A stretch of 64,000 nucleotides of DNA from CAVOAK01 sp965217615 (GTDB lineage: Bacteria; Pseudomonadota; Alphaproteobacteria; UBA8366; CAVOAK01): NCBI GenBank assembly GCA_965217615.1, contig CBDCIT010000050.1:1-64000 (forward strand), read 5' to 3'. The translations under genes were made by a program, and so were the position numbers. The stretch's first letter is position 1, and each line of letters opens with the position of its first letter. Below are positions 26,770 to 35,785 of the stretch, piece by piece. The notes beneath the pieces were generated by a model, which was given only the letters and a program-made list of their open reading frames with translations, was not told where the DNA came from and ran no database searches.

Positions 26770-27915
26770 TCACCCCACGATCTCGGCGATGCGACCAGCG
26801 ATCCGGTTGGCGGCGGATTTGACGGGATCGTTGGCGAGATGGGCGTAGCGCGCCGTCGTCTGGACCTGGGTATGTCCGAGAAGCTTGCCGATCATGGGCA
26901 ACCCTTCGCCGACCAGCAGACCACCGCTGGCAAAAGAATGCCTCAAGTCATGAATTCGTACATCGTCGAGCGCGGCGCGCGCGCGGATGCGCCGCCAGGG
27001 ATGTTGCAGGTCAGTAAGATGACTTCCCGGTTTGCGCCCCGCTATTACCCAGGGGTTGCCGTCACGCCTGTCGATGCGCTCAAGGACGGCGATCGCCGGA
27101 TCGCCGAGATACACCACCTTGGCGCCCGTCTTGGTGTCGGGCAGGCGCAACTCACCCGCCTCCAGATCGACATGCTCCCAGAGCAGCTTCTGTATCTCCG
27201 ATAGACGGCACCCGGTCAGCATCAGCAACCGCACCGCGGTGATGGCTGAGGCCGTCTCCGAACCGTCCACCTCGATATCTTTCAGGGCTGCGCCCAGACG
27301 TTGATACTCGACATCCGATAGAAACCGCTCACGCTTCTCCTCCCGGAATCGCTTTACATGCCGGCACGGGTTCGAGCCGTCGGGGCGGAGATCCCACAGC
27401 TCCGCCAGATTGAACATCTTGGACAAAACCCCAAGCGTACGGTTGGCCTGATAGGGCGTGTCGCGCATATCGTAGTGGAGCGCCGCGATATCGCTCCTCT
27501 GAATATCAGGCACCCGGTACCTGCCGATCCGGGGATCGATGAACAGCTTGACTGAGCGGCGGTATTCCTCGGCCGTGCTCGGCTTGCAATGGGTGGAGAC
27601 ATATTCCTTCAGGAACCGTTTCCCCAGCGCGATCATGGTCGGCGCGTCGGCATTGCGCCCCGCGGGGTTCTTTCCCGCTCTCGCGTCGGTGATGATCTCG
27701 GCGGCGCGCACGCGGGCATAGGAGGGGGTAACGGCGCCATGGGGGCCTATGGTCATCTTTATCACCCGGCCGCGATAGCGGGTCTTGACGATATAGACCT
27801 TGCGTCCGGAGGGATGAACACGCACGCCGAAGCCCTTGAGGTCGTCGTCCCAGACAACGCGCTCGCGCTCTTGGCCAGCCAGTGCATCGACAGTCCGCTT
27901 GGTGATTTTGGCCAC
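26770..27915 (-). CDS. Tyrosine integrase of an integrated island (P4/DUF4102 type)
   Basis: 381 residues. The N-terminal arm-binding domain reads LKGFGVRVHPSGRKVYIVK (DUF4102-like), a central SAM-like domain covers ~95-180, and the catalytic domain has LMLTGCRLSEIQKLLWEHVD (Arg), IHDLRHSFASGGL (HxxR) and GKLLGHTQVQTTARYAHL (His and Tyr). All catalytic residues are present. The gene starts about 170 bases from a 3' fragment of a tRNA-fMet gene, the usual arrangement of an island integrase next to its attachment site. Confidence 0.9.
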   Translation of the reverse strand: MAKITKRTVDALAGQERERVVWDDDLKGFGVRVHPSGRKVYIVKTRYRGRVIKMTIGPHGAVTPSYARVRAAEIITDARAGKNPAGRNADAPTMIALGKRFLKEYVSTHCKPSTAEEYRRSVKLFIDPRIGRYRVPDIQRSDIAALHYDMRDTPYQANRTLGVLSKMFNLAELWDLRPDGSNPCRHVKRFREEKRERFLSDVEYQRLGAALKDIEVDGSETASAITAVRLLMLTGCRLSEIQKLLWEHVDLEAGELRLPDTKTGAKVVYLGDPAIAVLERIDRRDGNPWVIAGRKPGSHLTDLQHPWRRIRARAALDDVRIHDLRHSFASGGLLVGEGLPMIGKLLGHTQVQTTARYAHLANDPVKSAANRIAGRIAEIVG

Positions 27916-28046
27916 CGAGCTTTATCCCTTGCAATCGGATATCAGGCACCTTATAGGTACCTAGAGAGAGCAAGTCAAGGCGCATTGAAGCGCATCCCTG
28001 CGCACTCGAAAGGGCAAAAACACTACGGTTTATCGTACTAGAGCGC

Positions 28047-28063
28047 ACTCCAGCGCATGTGTG
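28047..28063 (+). repeat. Direct repeat flanking the tRNA fragment, copy 1
   Basis: ACTCCAGCGCATGTGTG; nearly the same 17-mer recurs at 28228-28244. Further gcgca motifs lie around 27980-28045. These could be integrase arm-type binding sites or a trace of an att duplication. Confidence 0.4.
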
Positions 28064-28077
28064 TCATGACAATAATC

Positions 28078-28127
28078 TCAAACTCATAACCTGAAGGTCG
28101 TTGGTTCAAATCCAACCCCCGCAACCA
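28078..28127 (+). tRNA. 3' fragment of tRNA-fMet (CAT), probable attachment site
   Basis: From the anticodon loop (ctcataacctgaagg) through a full T-arm (ggttcaaatcc with pairing gttgg/ccaac) to the 3' acceptor strand and encoded CCA. It matches the 3' half of initiator tRNA genes. The 5' half (acceptor and D-arm) is absent upstream, so it is not a functional gene. Such fragments are left when an integrase uses the 3' end of a tRNA gene as attB. The integrase lies next to it; the intact tRNA is outside this window. Confidence 0.8.
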
Positions 28128-28130
28128 AAT

Positions 28131-28165
28131 AAAACGCCGCTAACTCATCTGGTTAGCGGCGTTTT
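28131..28165. terminator. Strong bidirectional hairpin terminator after the tRNA fragment
   Basis: A perfect 14-bp stem (28131-28144 with 28152-28165) around a 7-base loop. The stem begins AAAA and ends TTTT, so it can act as a Rho-independent terminator in either direction. Probably the native terminator of the tRNA-fMet transcript. Confidence 0.88.
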
Positions 28166-28227
28166 GATTTGCCGCCTATTTGCCAAGACATCGGATTGGC
28201 AAACGATTGGCGAACACATTGAATCAA

Positions 28228-28244
28228 ACTCCAGCGCACGTCTG
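28228..28244 (+). repeat. Direct repeat flanking the tRNA fragment, copy 2
   Basis: ACTCCAGCGCACGTCTG, 15 of 17 identical to 28047-28063. Confidence 0.4.
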
Positions 28245-28344
28245 ACGGTAAAGGGTAAAGGTGGCAGGGTAGGAGGGGTCGTTGCCGGTAAGGATTCGGT
28301 CGTGCCGTGGAGGCCGGCGGCTTCTGCGGCAGGCAAGCTCCCAA

Positions 28345-28363
28345 GATGACTGAGGCAGTCATC
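28345..28363. other. Short perfect hairpin between island end and IS66
   Basis: 8-bp perfect stem (GATGACTG / CAGTCATC) with loop AGG, just downstream of the IS66-DUF4338 reading frame. It may be part of the IS66 end or a weak terminator; no T-run follows. Confidence 0.35.
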
Positions 28364-28389
28364 TCGAACCCTCCGGTGGCGACGTGGAT

Positions 28390-29345
28390 TCACCGGTTGA
28401 GGGTTCGCTTCCAGTCTTTTCTGAGGGTGCGAAGCCAGATGTCCTTTTTCGGCTGGGTGCGTCTGGTGTGTCGGTCGTATCGTCCCCGGCCCTGGGTGGT
28501 TCCGACACGGATCCAGCCCGATGCATTGTAGACGGCGCCGGTATGGCGCGGGGTTTCGACGAAGGTCTCGATGAGCACCGGGGTCGTGTTGTAGCGCTCT
28601 GCCCAGTCGTCGGGCAGGCGGCGGCGGACGATGGCGAGGATGTGCGAGCCGAGATTAGGGATCTTGATCCAAGGCAGAATGAGGAACCTCGGGTTGTCGA
28701 CGACAAGGGGGAGGTTCTTCTCGCGCAGTTGCGGCGTCCATCCGATGAACTTGTCGCGCGGGGCGAGCCTCCACGCGGCCGTGCTGAAGCCGAGCATGGC
28801 GACGGGCCAGCCGTTGCGGTCGTGGACGGCGTAGCGCATCTGGGCGCCGACCAGGGTCTTGTAGCCGAGATAGTGGTAGCGGGCGACGAACTCGTTCCAG
28901 AGCTTGCTCTCCCGGGTGCCGCGCACGACGGGGCGCAGGTCGAGCGGGCGGATCTCGTCGAGGGATGTCGGGGCCGGGAACAGCGGCGGCTCGGTGTCCG
29001 GTCCGAAGACGATCGGACCGGGTCGGCTCTGCCGCTGCTTCGGTGGCGGCAGGGCGACCAGGCCATCGCGGTGCATGGCCAGCATGGTGACCCTGGCCAT
29101 CATGTCCTTGAGCCCACCGTCGGACTTGAACCAGCCGATGCACCGGCAGAACTGCCGAGGGCCGTTTGTCGCACACGCTGCCAGCCAGTCCTCCAGCCAG
29201 CGCAGGACGTCGATGCCGTTCAAGTTGAGGGTGCCGACGACGGAGTACATCAGCGCCGTGAATCGAGCGCCGGTCTCGCTGTCGGAGCCGAACGACAGGC
29301 GTCTTCCTATGGCTGGCCCTCTGAGCACCCTTTCGGCGAGATTAT
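28390..29345 (-). pseudogene. C-terminal part of IS66 transposase fused to DUF4338 (DruA-type) domain
   Basis: It begins NLAERVLRGPAIGRRLSFGS, the conserved end of the IS66 TnpC core, continues through its C-terminal helical region (LNLNGIDVLRWLEDWLAACA), then a linker and a full DUF4338 domain (about the last 190 residues): WNEFVARYHYLGYKTLVGAQ, RFLILPWIKIPNLGSHIL, GWIRVGTTQGRGRYDR. DUF4338 is the core of DruA of the Druantia defence system and also occurs fused to or beside transposases. The missing N-terminal part is at 32760-34122, across RIT-2. Joining the two at one copy of the 6-bp duplication restores MNNNLAER in frame. Confidence 0.85.
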
Positions 29346-29429
29346 CCCGGATCATGGATTATTCCGGAATCGTCGCGGGACCCGCCAGTTCACGCACCAT
29401 CGAGTGCAAGATGCCGGAATAATCACAAA
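29342..29429. repeat. RIT-2 left inverted repeat (~88 bp)
   Basis: Pairs almost perfectly with 32642-32729. Outer end ttatcccggatcatgg, inner end ggaataatcacaa. Confidence 0.92.
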
Positions 29430-29478
29430 CTGTCTTCTCCGCTGGCTCGCTCGCCAGCGTATGCAAAGGAGAAGACAG

Positions 29479-30729
29479 ATGTCGACAACCAACTTCTTTC
29501 CCTCGGCAGCAGCGGACTGGGATCGGCTGTATGCCGGCCCGCTCGCCAGCCATGTTGATGATTTTGCGGATTGGCTCGCGCATCAGGGCTACGCGCGGAG
29601 GACCGGACGCCGGAAGCTTCGACTGGTCGGCCAGTTCAGCCGCTGGCTGGCGGATCAGGGGCTCGACCTTCCGGCGCTGGACGAGGTGCAACTCGAACGG
29701 TTTTGTAGCTTCCGATCACGCCTTGGCAAGTACACGGCCAACGTCATGTCCGACGGTCGGGAACTGTTGACGTGGCTACGCGAGACCGAACGTCTGGCGC
29801 AGATCGGGGCCGAACCATCGTACGATGCCCCGGTTGGGGACACCGTAGACCGGTATGGGCGCTTCCTCTTCGGCGAACGCGGCGCAAGCCTGAACACGGT
29901 ACAGGCTTACCTGTCGACCGTTCGAGCCTTTCTCGGTGATCGTCTCGACTCCGGGCCTGCTGATCTCGGGTCTCTGGGTCTCCAGGACATCAACGGATTC
30001 ATTCTCCACTCCTGCCAGACCCTCAGCCCGGCGACGACACGGGTCCATGTTGCGGCTTTGCGCAGTTTCACGAGGTATCTGTATCAGACCGGGATCATGG
30101 CCACGACTATCGCCGACGGAATAGCCGGGGTCAGAACCTGGCGCCTGTCGAGCTTGCCCAAGGGGCTGGAGCCGGATCAGGTCGAAGCGGTGCTCGCCAG
30201 TTGCGACCGCGGGACGGTCACCGGCCGGCGCGATTACGGTGTTCTGCTGTTGCTGGCGCTCCTCGGATTGCGGGCCTGCGAGGTCGTCCGCCTGACCCTG
30301 GACGACGTCGACTGGAGCAACGCCGAGATTACCGTAGCCGGCAAAGGTGGCCGGCACGATGTTCTGCCGCTGCCCCACGAGGTCGGCGAAGCCATGGCCT
30401 CGTATCTGCAGGGTGGGCGACCGACCTGCGCGACACGCCGTCTGTTTGTGGGACGTTATGCCCCTGTTCACGGCTTTCAGTCATCGGCTGCGGTTGGGCA
30501 TATCGTTCGTCGTGCGCTTGCACAGGCCGGAATCGAACGTCCGGGCAGGGGCGCGGCCCATCTGCTTCGCCATTCACTGGCAACCAGAATGCTGCGCAAC
30601 GGAGCCTCGCTCGAGGAGATCGGGCAGATCCTGCGGCACCAGAGTCCCGACAGCACGCGGATCTATGCCAAGGTCGATCTTGACGCCCTTCGCCCCCTGG
30701 CCCCGGCGTGGCCGGGAGGTGCGGCATGA
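29479..30729 (+). CDS. RIT-2 first tyrosine recombinase (RitA)
   Basis: 416 residues from ATG 29479, which has AAGGAG 7 bases upstream; the frame is open far upstream through the IS66 gene, but that is antisense shadow. N-terminal core-binding domain (YAGPLASHVDDFADWLAHQG), then catalytic motifs GLRACEVVRLTLDDVDW, HLLRHSLATRMLRNG and ILRHQSPDSTRIYAKVD. Shorter than RitA of RIT-1 (517 residues) and without its Cys/His segments, so the two elements belong to different lineages. Confidence 0.92.
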   Translation: MSTTNFFPSAAADWDRLYAGPLASHVDDFADWLAHQGYARRTGRRKLRLVGQFSRWLADQGLDLPALDEVQLERFCSFRSRLGKYTANVMSDGRELLTWLRETERLAQIGAEPSYDAPVGDTVDRYGRFLFGERGASLNTVQAYLSTVRAFLGDRLDSGPADLGSLGLQDINGFILHSCQTLSPATTRVHVAALRSFTRYLYQTGIMATTIADGIAGVRTWRLSSLPKGLEPDQVEAVLASCDRGTVTGRRDYGVLLLLALLGLRACEVVRLTLDDVDWSNAEITVAGKGGRHDVLPLPHEVGEAMASYLQGGRPTCATRRLFVGRYAPVHGFQSSAAVGHIVRRALAQAGIERPGRGAAHLLRHSLATRMLRNGASLEEIGQILRHQSPDSTRIYAKVDLDALRPLAPAWPGGAA

Positions 30730-31652
30730 CAAGCCTTCGGACCCTGTGTGAGGACTATCTCGCCTTCCGCCGCTCCCTGGGGGCCAAGCTCATGACGCGC
30801 GGACTCCTATTCCAGTTTATCGCGTTTCTGGCGCAGCGCGAGGCCCCGTTCATCAACGCCGCGCTGGCGCTCGAGTGGGCCAGCAAGCCGGAAGGCGTCC
30901 AGCAGAAATGGCGGGCGCGCCGCCTATCGGAAGTCCGTCAGTTCGCCCGCTATGTTCACGCGGTCGATCCGCGCCACGAGGTGCCGCCTCAACGGCTCCT
31001 GCCCTATCGGCGCCAGCGCCCCCAGCCCTACATCTACAGTGACGTCGAGATCGAAGACCTGATTGGCGCCGCACGTGATCTGTCCGGGCAACTCCGCCCG
31101 CGGACCTGCTCAACGATACTGGGCCTGCTGGCGGTGACCGGCATGCGGAGCGGCGAAGTGGTCCGCCTCGACCGCGATGATGTCGATCTCCGGCAGGGCA
31201 TCCTGACCATCCGCGAGAGCAAGTTCGGCAAGTCGCGCCTCAACCTCTGCCACGGCACGACTGTGCAGGCTTTGGGCGATTACGCTGCCTGGCGGGACGA
31301 ACGCTGTCCTCGTCCGCAATCTCCTGCCTTCTTCCTGAGCGAACGCGCAAAGCGGATCGACAAGGCAAACTTCCGCAAGACGTTCAAGACCCTGACGTAT
31401 CAGACCGGTCTGCGGGACCCTGCGGCTTCCCGTGGACCCCGCCTTCATGATCTGCGTCACACCTTCTCCGTAAGAACTCTGATTCGGTGGTATCGCGACG
31501 GCGTTGACATCGACCGCCACCTGCCACGTCTCTCCACCTGGCTCGGCCATAGCTGCATTGCCGATTCCTATTGGTATCTCACCGCAGTTCCCGAACTCAT
31601 GGCGCTTGCCGCCCGGCGTCTTGACGAACGGCAGGGGAGGCACAGCTCATGA
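30726..31652 (+). CDS. RIT-2 second tyrosine recombinase (RitB)
   Basis: 308 residues; ATG 30726 overlaps the RitA stop (ATGA). Catalytic motifs: GMRSGEVVRLDRDDVDL, HDLRHTFSVRTLIRWY and STWLGHSCIADSYWYLTAV. The spacing between HxxR and the last motif is enlarged as in RitB of RIT-1. Intact. Confidence 0.92.
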   Translation: MTSLRTLCEDYLAFRRSLGAKLMTRGLLFQFIAFLAQREAPFINAALALEWASKPEGVQQKWRARRLSEVRQFARYVHAVDPRHEVPPQRLLPYRRQRPQPYIYSDVEIEDLIGAARDLSGQLRPRTCSTILGLLAVTGMRSGEVVRLDRDDVDLRQGILTIRESKFGKSRLNLCHGTTVQALGDYAAWRDERCPRPQSPAFFLSERAKRIDKANFRKTFKTLTYQTGLRDPAASRGPRLHDLRHTFSVRTLIRWYRDGVDIDRHLPRLSTWLGHSCIADSYWYLTAVPELMALAARRLDERQGRHSS

Positions 31653-32647
31653 GTGCGATCGCCGACTTTGCCAAGTTGCTGGCCCTGTTCTTCTCCAGGT
31701 ACCTCATGCAGCAACGTCAGGTTAGCCCCAACACTATCGCCAGCTACCGCGACACGTTCCGGCTGCTCGTCAACTATGCCAACAAGGTCCTCGGCAAGCC
31801 GCCACAGGACCTGTCTTTCGAGGATCTCGACGCCGACTTCATCGGCGACTTTCTCAATCATCTTGAGCACGAGCGCGGCAACGACGTCCGTACCCGTAAT
31901 GCCCGCCTGTCTGCAAACCGGTCTCTGTTCGCTTATGTCGCCCTGCACGAGCCGCACCATGCAGCCCTGGCTAAGCGGGTCCTGGCCATACCGACCAAAC
32001 GCTCTACCCGACGAGAGGTCGACTTCCTCAATCGCGCGGAGAGCGAGGCTCTCCTGCGGGCACCGGATCGGACCATCTGGGTCGGGCGACGCGACTACTG
32101 CTTGCTGTTGGTGGCGCTGCAGACCGCAATGCGGAGCTCAGAGATCATCGCCCTGCGCCGCGTCGATGTCCGCCTTGGTGACGGCGCTCATGTCCGCTGT
32201 CGCGGCAAGGGGCGGAAGGAGCGCTCGATCCCGCTGCGCCGGGACTCGGTCGCGGCCCTCCGCGCGTGGTTGAAAGAGCGCGGCGGCGAGCCCTATGACC
32301 CGGTCTTCCCGAACCAGCGCAGCAGGCCGCTCACGCATGACAGTTTCGACTATCTCCTGGCTCGGAACCTGGATGTCGCGCGGGCGGCCTGCCCGTCGCT
32401 GGCGGACAAACGGGTCACGCCCCATAGCCTGCGGCACAGCGCCGCCATGGAACTGCTTCACAACGGCGTAGACCGTGCAACCATCGCGTTGTGGCTCGGG
32501 CATGAATCCGTCGAGACCACCTACATCTATCTGCATGCCGATCTCGAACTGAAGGAGCGGGCAATGGCCAGAACGACCCCTGCCGGGACCCCAATGAGAA
32601 GGTACGAACCCCAAGACAATGTCCTGGCGTTCCTGAACAGCTTGTGA
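31649..32647 (+). CDS. RIT-2 third tyrosine recombinase (RitC)
   Basis: 332 residues; ATG 31649 overlaps the RitB stop (ATGA). N-terminal domain YLMQQRQVSPNTIASYRDTF; catalytic motifs AMRSSEIIALRRVDV, HSLRHSAAMELLHNG and LGHESVETTYIYLHAD. Its stop lies at the inner edge of the right inverted repeat. Intact. Confidence 0.92.
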   Translation: MSAIADFAKLLALFFSRYLMQQRQVSPNTIASYRDTFRLLVNYANKVLGKPPQDLSFEDLDADFIGDFLNHLEHERGNDVRTRNARLSANRSLFAYVALHEPHHAALAKRVLAIPTKRSTRREVDFLNRAESEALLRAPDRTIWVGRRDYCLLLVALQTAMRSSEIIALRRVDVRLGDGAHVRCRGKGRKERSIPLRRDSVAALRAWLKERGGEPYDPVFPNQRSRPLTHDSFDYLLARNLDVARAACPSLADKRVTPHSLRHSAAMELLHNGVDRATIALWLGHESVETTYIYLHADLELKERAMARTTPAGTPMRRYEPQDNVLAFLNSL

Positions 32648-32729
32648 TTATTCCGGCATCTTGCGCTCGATGGTGCGTGAACTGGCGGGTCCCGCGACGA
32701 TTCCGGAATAATCCATGATCCGGGATAAC
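32642..32729. repeat. RIT-2 right inverted repeat (~88 bp)
   Basis: Inverted partner of 29342-29429. Confidence 0.92.
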
Positions 32730-32733
32730 AGGG

Positions 32734-32757
32734 CTTATTCCGTTAACGGAATAAGCG
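32734..32757. repeat. 24-bp perfect palindrome at the right end of RIT-2
   Basis: A fully self-complementary 24-mer centred on gttaac (32743/32744), lying between the right inverted repeat and the target duplication. It is absent from the left end. Candidate recombinase binding or crossover site. Confidence 0.85.
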
Positions 32758-32759
32758 CG

Positions 32760-34122
32760 ATTATTGTTCATCGGCACCTCCGGACGGTCGAGGAAGACGC
32801 TCAGCCCATCGCGATGATTGACAAGTGAGCGCAGCGTCTTGCCCTCCCGTGCCTTGTCCGGCAGCCCGGCGAGCTCTCGTTCGGCGTGTGAGAACAGACC
32901 GTCGAGCGCCTCCTTCAGCGCATCCTGGGCTGCGTCGAACATCGGCGTCTGGCGCTTGAGCCCGGGATCGTAATGAGCCAGCCGCGCCTCGTTCAGGCGG
33001 TAGATCGATGCGATCCGCTCGATCCATCGTTTGCACCATTCCGTCAGCCGCACCTGGCCGGCCGCGCAGTCGATAAAATCCCGCCGCATGTGGCTCCAGC
33101 ACCACGCGAGGGTCACCAGGCCGCCGAGCAGGCGCGCCAGCTTCTTGTATGCGCTGTAGCGGTCGCAGACGATGACCGTGTGGAGGAGGGCCTCGGCGAA
33201 CAGCTTCTCCGCCGCCTCGGCACTGCGGCTCGGATCGATATGGAAGTAGACTGCGTCACTGCTGACCGAGGTCCAGAGCCAGGCCCGGCTCGAACGGCCG
33301 GTCTCGCGAAACGCCTGGACGCGCCATGTGGTCTCGTCGACATGGCGCAGAGCCGTTTTGTTCTGGTGCGCGAGGATCGCATCGGCCAGCGGCTCGAACA
33401 GCGGCACGAAGCGGGGCACACTGTCGGCCAGCGTCCCGGGCGAGATCAGCAGCCCCCGATCAGACAGCCACGCCCCAACCCTGTTGAGCGGGCGGAAGCA
33501 GCCATAGCGCTCGAACAGGAAACACGCCCACACGCTGATCCCGTAGAGCGTGTTGTCGAACAGCCGCGGCACCGGAGGCGCCGACACTTCCAGGGGCGAG
33601 GACGCGCAGTCACAGCTCCGGCGCCAGCGGGGACGGACGATCCTGCGTGTGTGGGCTCGGATCTCGCTCTCGACGATGGTGGATTCCTCGGCACCGTTTG
33701 GCGCATAGGGCTGTCCGCAACAAGAGCACACCCGCGCATCCTCCGGCGGGTTGAGCTCTTCCATGCGCTCCTTGAGCCCGGGCCGCTGGGTGCGGCCATG
33801 GCCGGCGGCGCCGGGCTGTTGGCCGCGCGGGCGTTCCGAGCGCGGCCTCTCCTGCTGCTCGCTCTTTCGCCCGAACAGCGCCTTGGACAGCACCGCGCCG
33901 GTCGCACGAAGCCTGGCAAGCTGCGCTTCCAGCGTCTCGATCCGACTCCGCGACGTCTTCGCGGCCTTGCGCAGCCGGGCGTTCTCCCTGGACAGGGACT
34001 TGATCGCAGTCTTCTGGCGCCGCGATCGCCTCAGGGCGTTGCGCAGTTGAGCGGCCTGGTCCGACAGCGACCTCGACAGCGTCTCGGCGGCCGCGCGATG
34101 CTTGCTGAAGATCGCGCCCTAT
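32760..34122 (-). pseudogene. N-terminal part of IS66 transposase (TnpC), split by RIT-2 and lacking its start
   Basis: In frame from a stop at about 34122: a coiled coil (residues before MLSKALFGRKSEQQ), the zinc-binding domain (RVCSCCGQPYAPNG), then the catalytic core with DETTWRVQAF, VIVCDRYSAYKKLA and LAWCWSHMRRDF, up to FLDRPEVPMNNN at 32765, where RIT-2 begins. The start codon and first helices are missing: the frame meets TAG at about 34123 and then unrelated DNA. tnpA and tnpB of a normal IS66 are not found nearby. The C-terminal part is at 28390-29345. Confidence 0.85.
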
Positions 34123-34208
34123 TGGCGATCGACCTATCGTTCGATGAGGCATTCCCAACGCTGACACCGCCGCTCGACTAAGCGCGTGTCTTGTCTGACG
34201 CACCTCAG

Positions 34209-35777
34209 TTATCGCCCGGCTGCGACGACGCCCGACCACGGCGAAAAGGGATATGTCGCACCGACATTTTCACCGGTTTTCTGATCGTGCATGACCGCGT
34301 TGGGGCTGGCAAAGTCGACCGGATAGACGCCGGCAGGAGCACTCGAAACCGCAACCCGTTTGGCGATCGCGGACACCACCTCCTTCGGCAACCGCGTGTC
34401 GCAGACGACCGCGTCCGGGCCGGTAACGTCAATCCGTGGAAGGTGTATCGCCTGCTCCAGGTCTAACCCGTAATCGACGATGAACCAGGCCAGTTGGGCG
34501 ACCGCCGCAACGATATGCCGACCGCCGGAAGCACCGGCCGCAAACCAGCCCCGGTCATTTCGCGTCGCGATCAGCGGGCACATGTTCGTCAACGGCCGCA
34601 CACCTGGCGCAATCGAGTTGGAACCGCCCGGTTGCGGGTCGAACCACATAACCGCGTTATTCATGAGAACGCCAGAGCCGGGCAGCATGACCTTCGAGCC
34701 AAAATAGGCAAGTAATGTGTTCGTCAGCGCCACCATATTGCCCTGCTCGTCGATAACGCTGAGATGCGTGGTGCAGTTCGGCCTACGCTCCGAACCACCA
34801 TGCCCCATATCTGAAAATCGTCCGGCATATGCAGAACACAGGGCCTCTGCGTACCTCGCATAGGCGTCGGCGCCCGGCGACGGCAAGCCGTTGATCTCAG
34901 AGCCGCTCAGCTCTTGCATCGTGTGCACCAATGTGGGCCCAGCGCAGAGACCATTAGGGACGTAGAAATCAGTGCCGCGATACTCAAGCGATATCGGTGG
35001 GACGGTTTGGGCGCGATAGTCTTGGAGATCGTCCAACGTTAATACGCTACCGCCGGACTGCAGGTCCGCAATGATCGAGCGCGCCAATTCGCCTTCGTAA
35101 AAGTCTCGCCGCCCGCGCTTGGCGAGCTGGCGCATGGTTTCGACGAGAGCCGACTGGTCTAGCGGCGGTGCATCCACGACCGGCGGATAGCCCTGCGGCA
35201 GGAAGACATTCCTGCTGGCCCGAAACTCAGCCAACTCAGCCGCAGACGTCGTAATCGTATGGCTCGCGTACCAGTCAACCGGCAACCCTTCCTCGGCCAA
35301 CGCGATCGCTGGTTGCAGCGCGTCGGAGAAGGAGATTCTGCCAAAACTTTCCAGTGCCAGACCGAGGCCATCTACGGCACCCGGAACGCAGATCGATTCG
35401 TATCCCTTGAGATTTCGATCGTCTTGGACGGCAGGCCAAGAAAAGAACCCCGGCGCCGTCCCGCCGACGAGGGGATAGCGAGCCGGATCGAGGAGTTTTG
35501 GTGCGACCATCGAGAAATCGACGACCGATACGGTCTTCTCCCCCGCCATGTAGATGACCATATAGCCGCCACCGCCGATACCGCTCATCCACGGCTCGCA
35601 GCAGCCCAGCGCGAAAGCCGTCGAAACCGCCGCATCCACCGCGTTGCCGCCCTGCGCAAGAACGTTCGCGCCAACGCCGGCGGCAACGGTATTCTGTGCT
35701 GCAACAAGGCCCGTGGCGGATCGGATCGCCGGCTTGCGTACCTCCCAATTTTCAGCAACCAAAGCGCCGCCCTCCAT
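34209..35777 (-). CDS. Gamma-glutamyltransferase-family hydrolase/transferase
   Basis: 522 residues from ATG 35777 (MEGGALVAENWEVRK); longer starts read antisense of the neighbouring gene. The precursor has the large-subunit core (AAVSTAFALGCCEPWMSGIG, GGGGYMVIYMAG) and the autocleavage site NCTTHLSVIDEQGN, whose first Thr of TTH becomes the N-terminal nucleophile; the small subunit has LPGSGVLMNNAVMWF. No signal peptide, so it is probably cytoplasmic, as in catabolic relatives acting on glutamylated or amide intermediates. Divergent from the oxygenase fragment at 35786; the beginnings almost touch, which suggests rearrangement. Substrate unknown. Confidence 0.85.
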   Translation of the reverse strand: MEGGALVAENWEVRKPAIRSATGLVAAQNTVAAGVGANVLAQGGNAVDAAVSTAFALGCCEPWMSGIGGGGYMVIYMAGEKTVSVVDFSMVAPKLLDPARYPLVGGTAPGFFSWPAVQDDRNLKGYESICVPGAVDGLGLALESFGRISFSDALQPAIALAEEGLPVDWYASHTITTSAAELAEFRASRNVFLPQGYPPVVDAPPLDQSALVETMRQLAKRGRRDFYEGELARSIIADLQSGGSVLTLDDLQDYRAQTVPPISLEYRGTDFYVPNGLCAGPTLVHTMQELSGSEINGLPSPGADAYARYAEALCSAYAGRFSDMGHGGSERRPNCTTHLSVIDEQGNMVALTNTLLAYFGSKVMLPGSGVLMNNAVMWFDPQPGGSNSIAPGVRPLTNMCPLIATRNDRGWFAAGASGGRHIVAAVAQLAWFIVDYGLDLEQAIHLPRIDVTGPDAVVCDTRLPKEVVSAIAKRVAVSSAPAGVYPVDFASPNAVMHDQKTGENVGATYPFSPWSGVVAAGR

Positions 35778-35785
35778 CGCCAGTC

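Larger units (their letters stand above)
29346..32759 (+). mobile_element. RIT-2: second recombinase-in-trio element, inserted in the IS66 transposase
   Basis: Three overlapping tyrosine recombinase genes lie between ~88-bp nearly perfect inverted repeats. A 24-bp perfect palindrome lies outside the right repeat only. A 6-bp direct repeat gattat (29340-29345 and 32760-32765) flanks the whole and marks the target duplication. The host gene, an IS66-DUF4338 fusion, is precisely split. Confidence 0.92.

Noticed and set aside
28078..28127. Functional tRNA-fMet gene
   Set aside because: Acceptor 5' strand and D-arm are absent upstream; only the 3' half remains.
28384..29478. A very long plus-strand frame beginning at 28384 that runs into RitA (781 codons)
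   Set aside because: The first 365 codons are antisense to the IS66-DUF4338 gene. RitA starts at 29479 with a clear ribosome-binding site and normal recombinase length.
28390..34122. A Druantia defence system, because of the DUF4338 domain
   Set aside because: No DruB-DruE or helicase genes are near, and the domain is the C-terminal part of an IS66 transposase.
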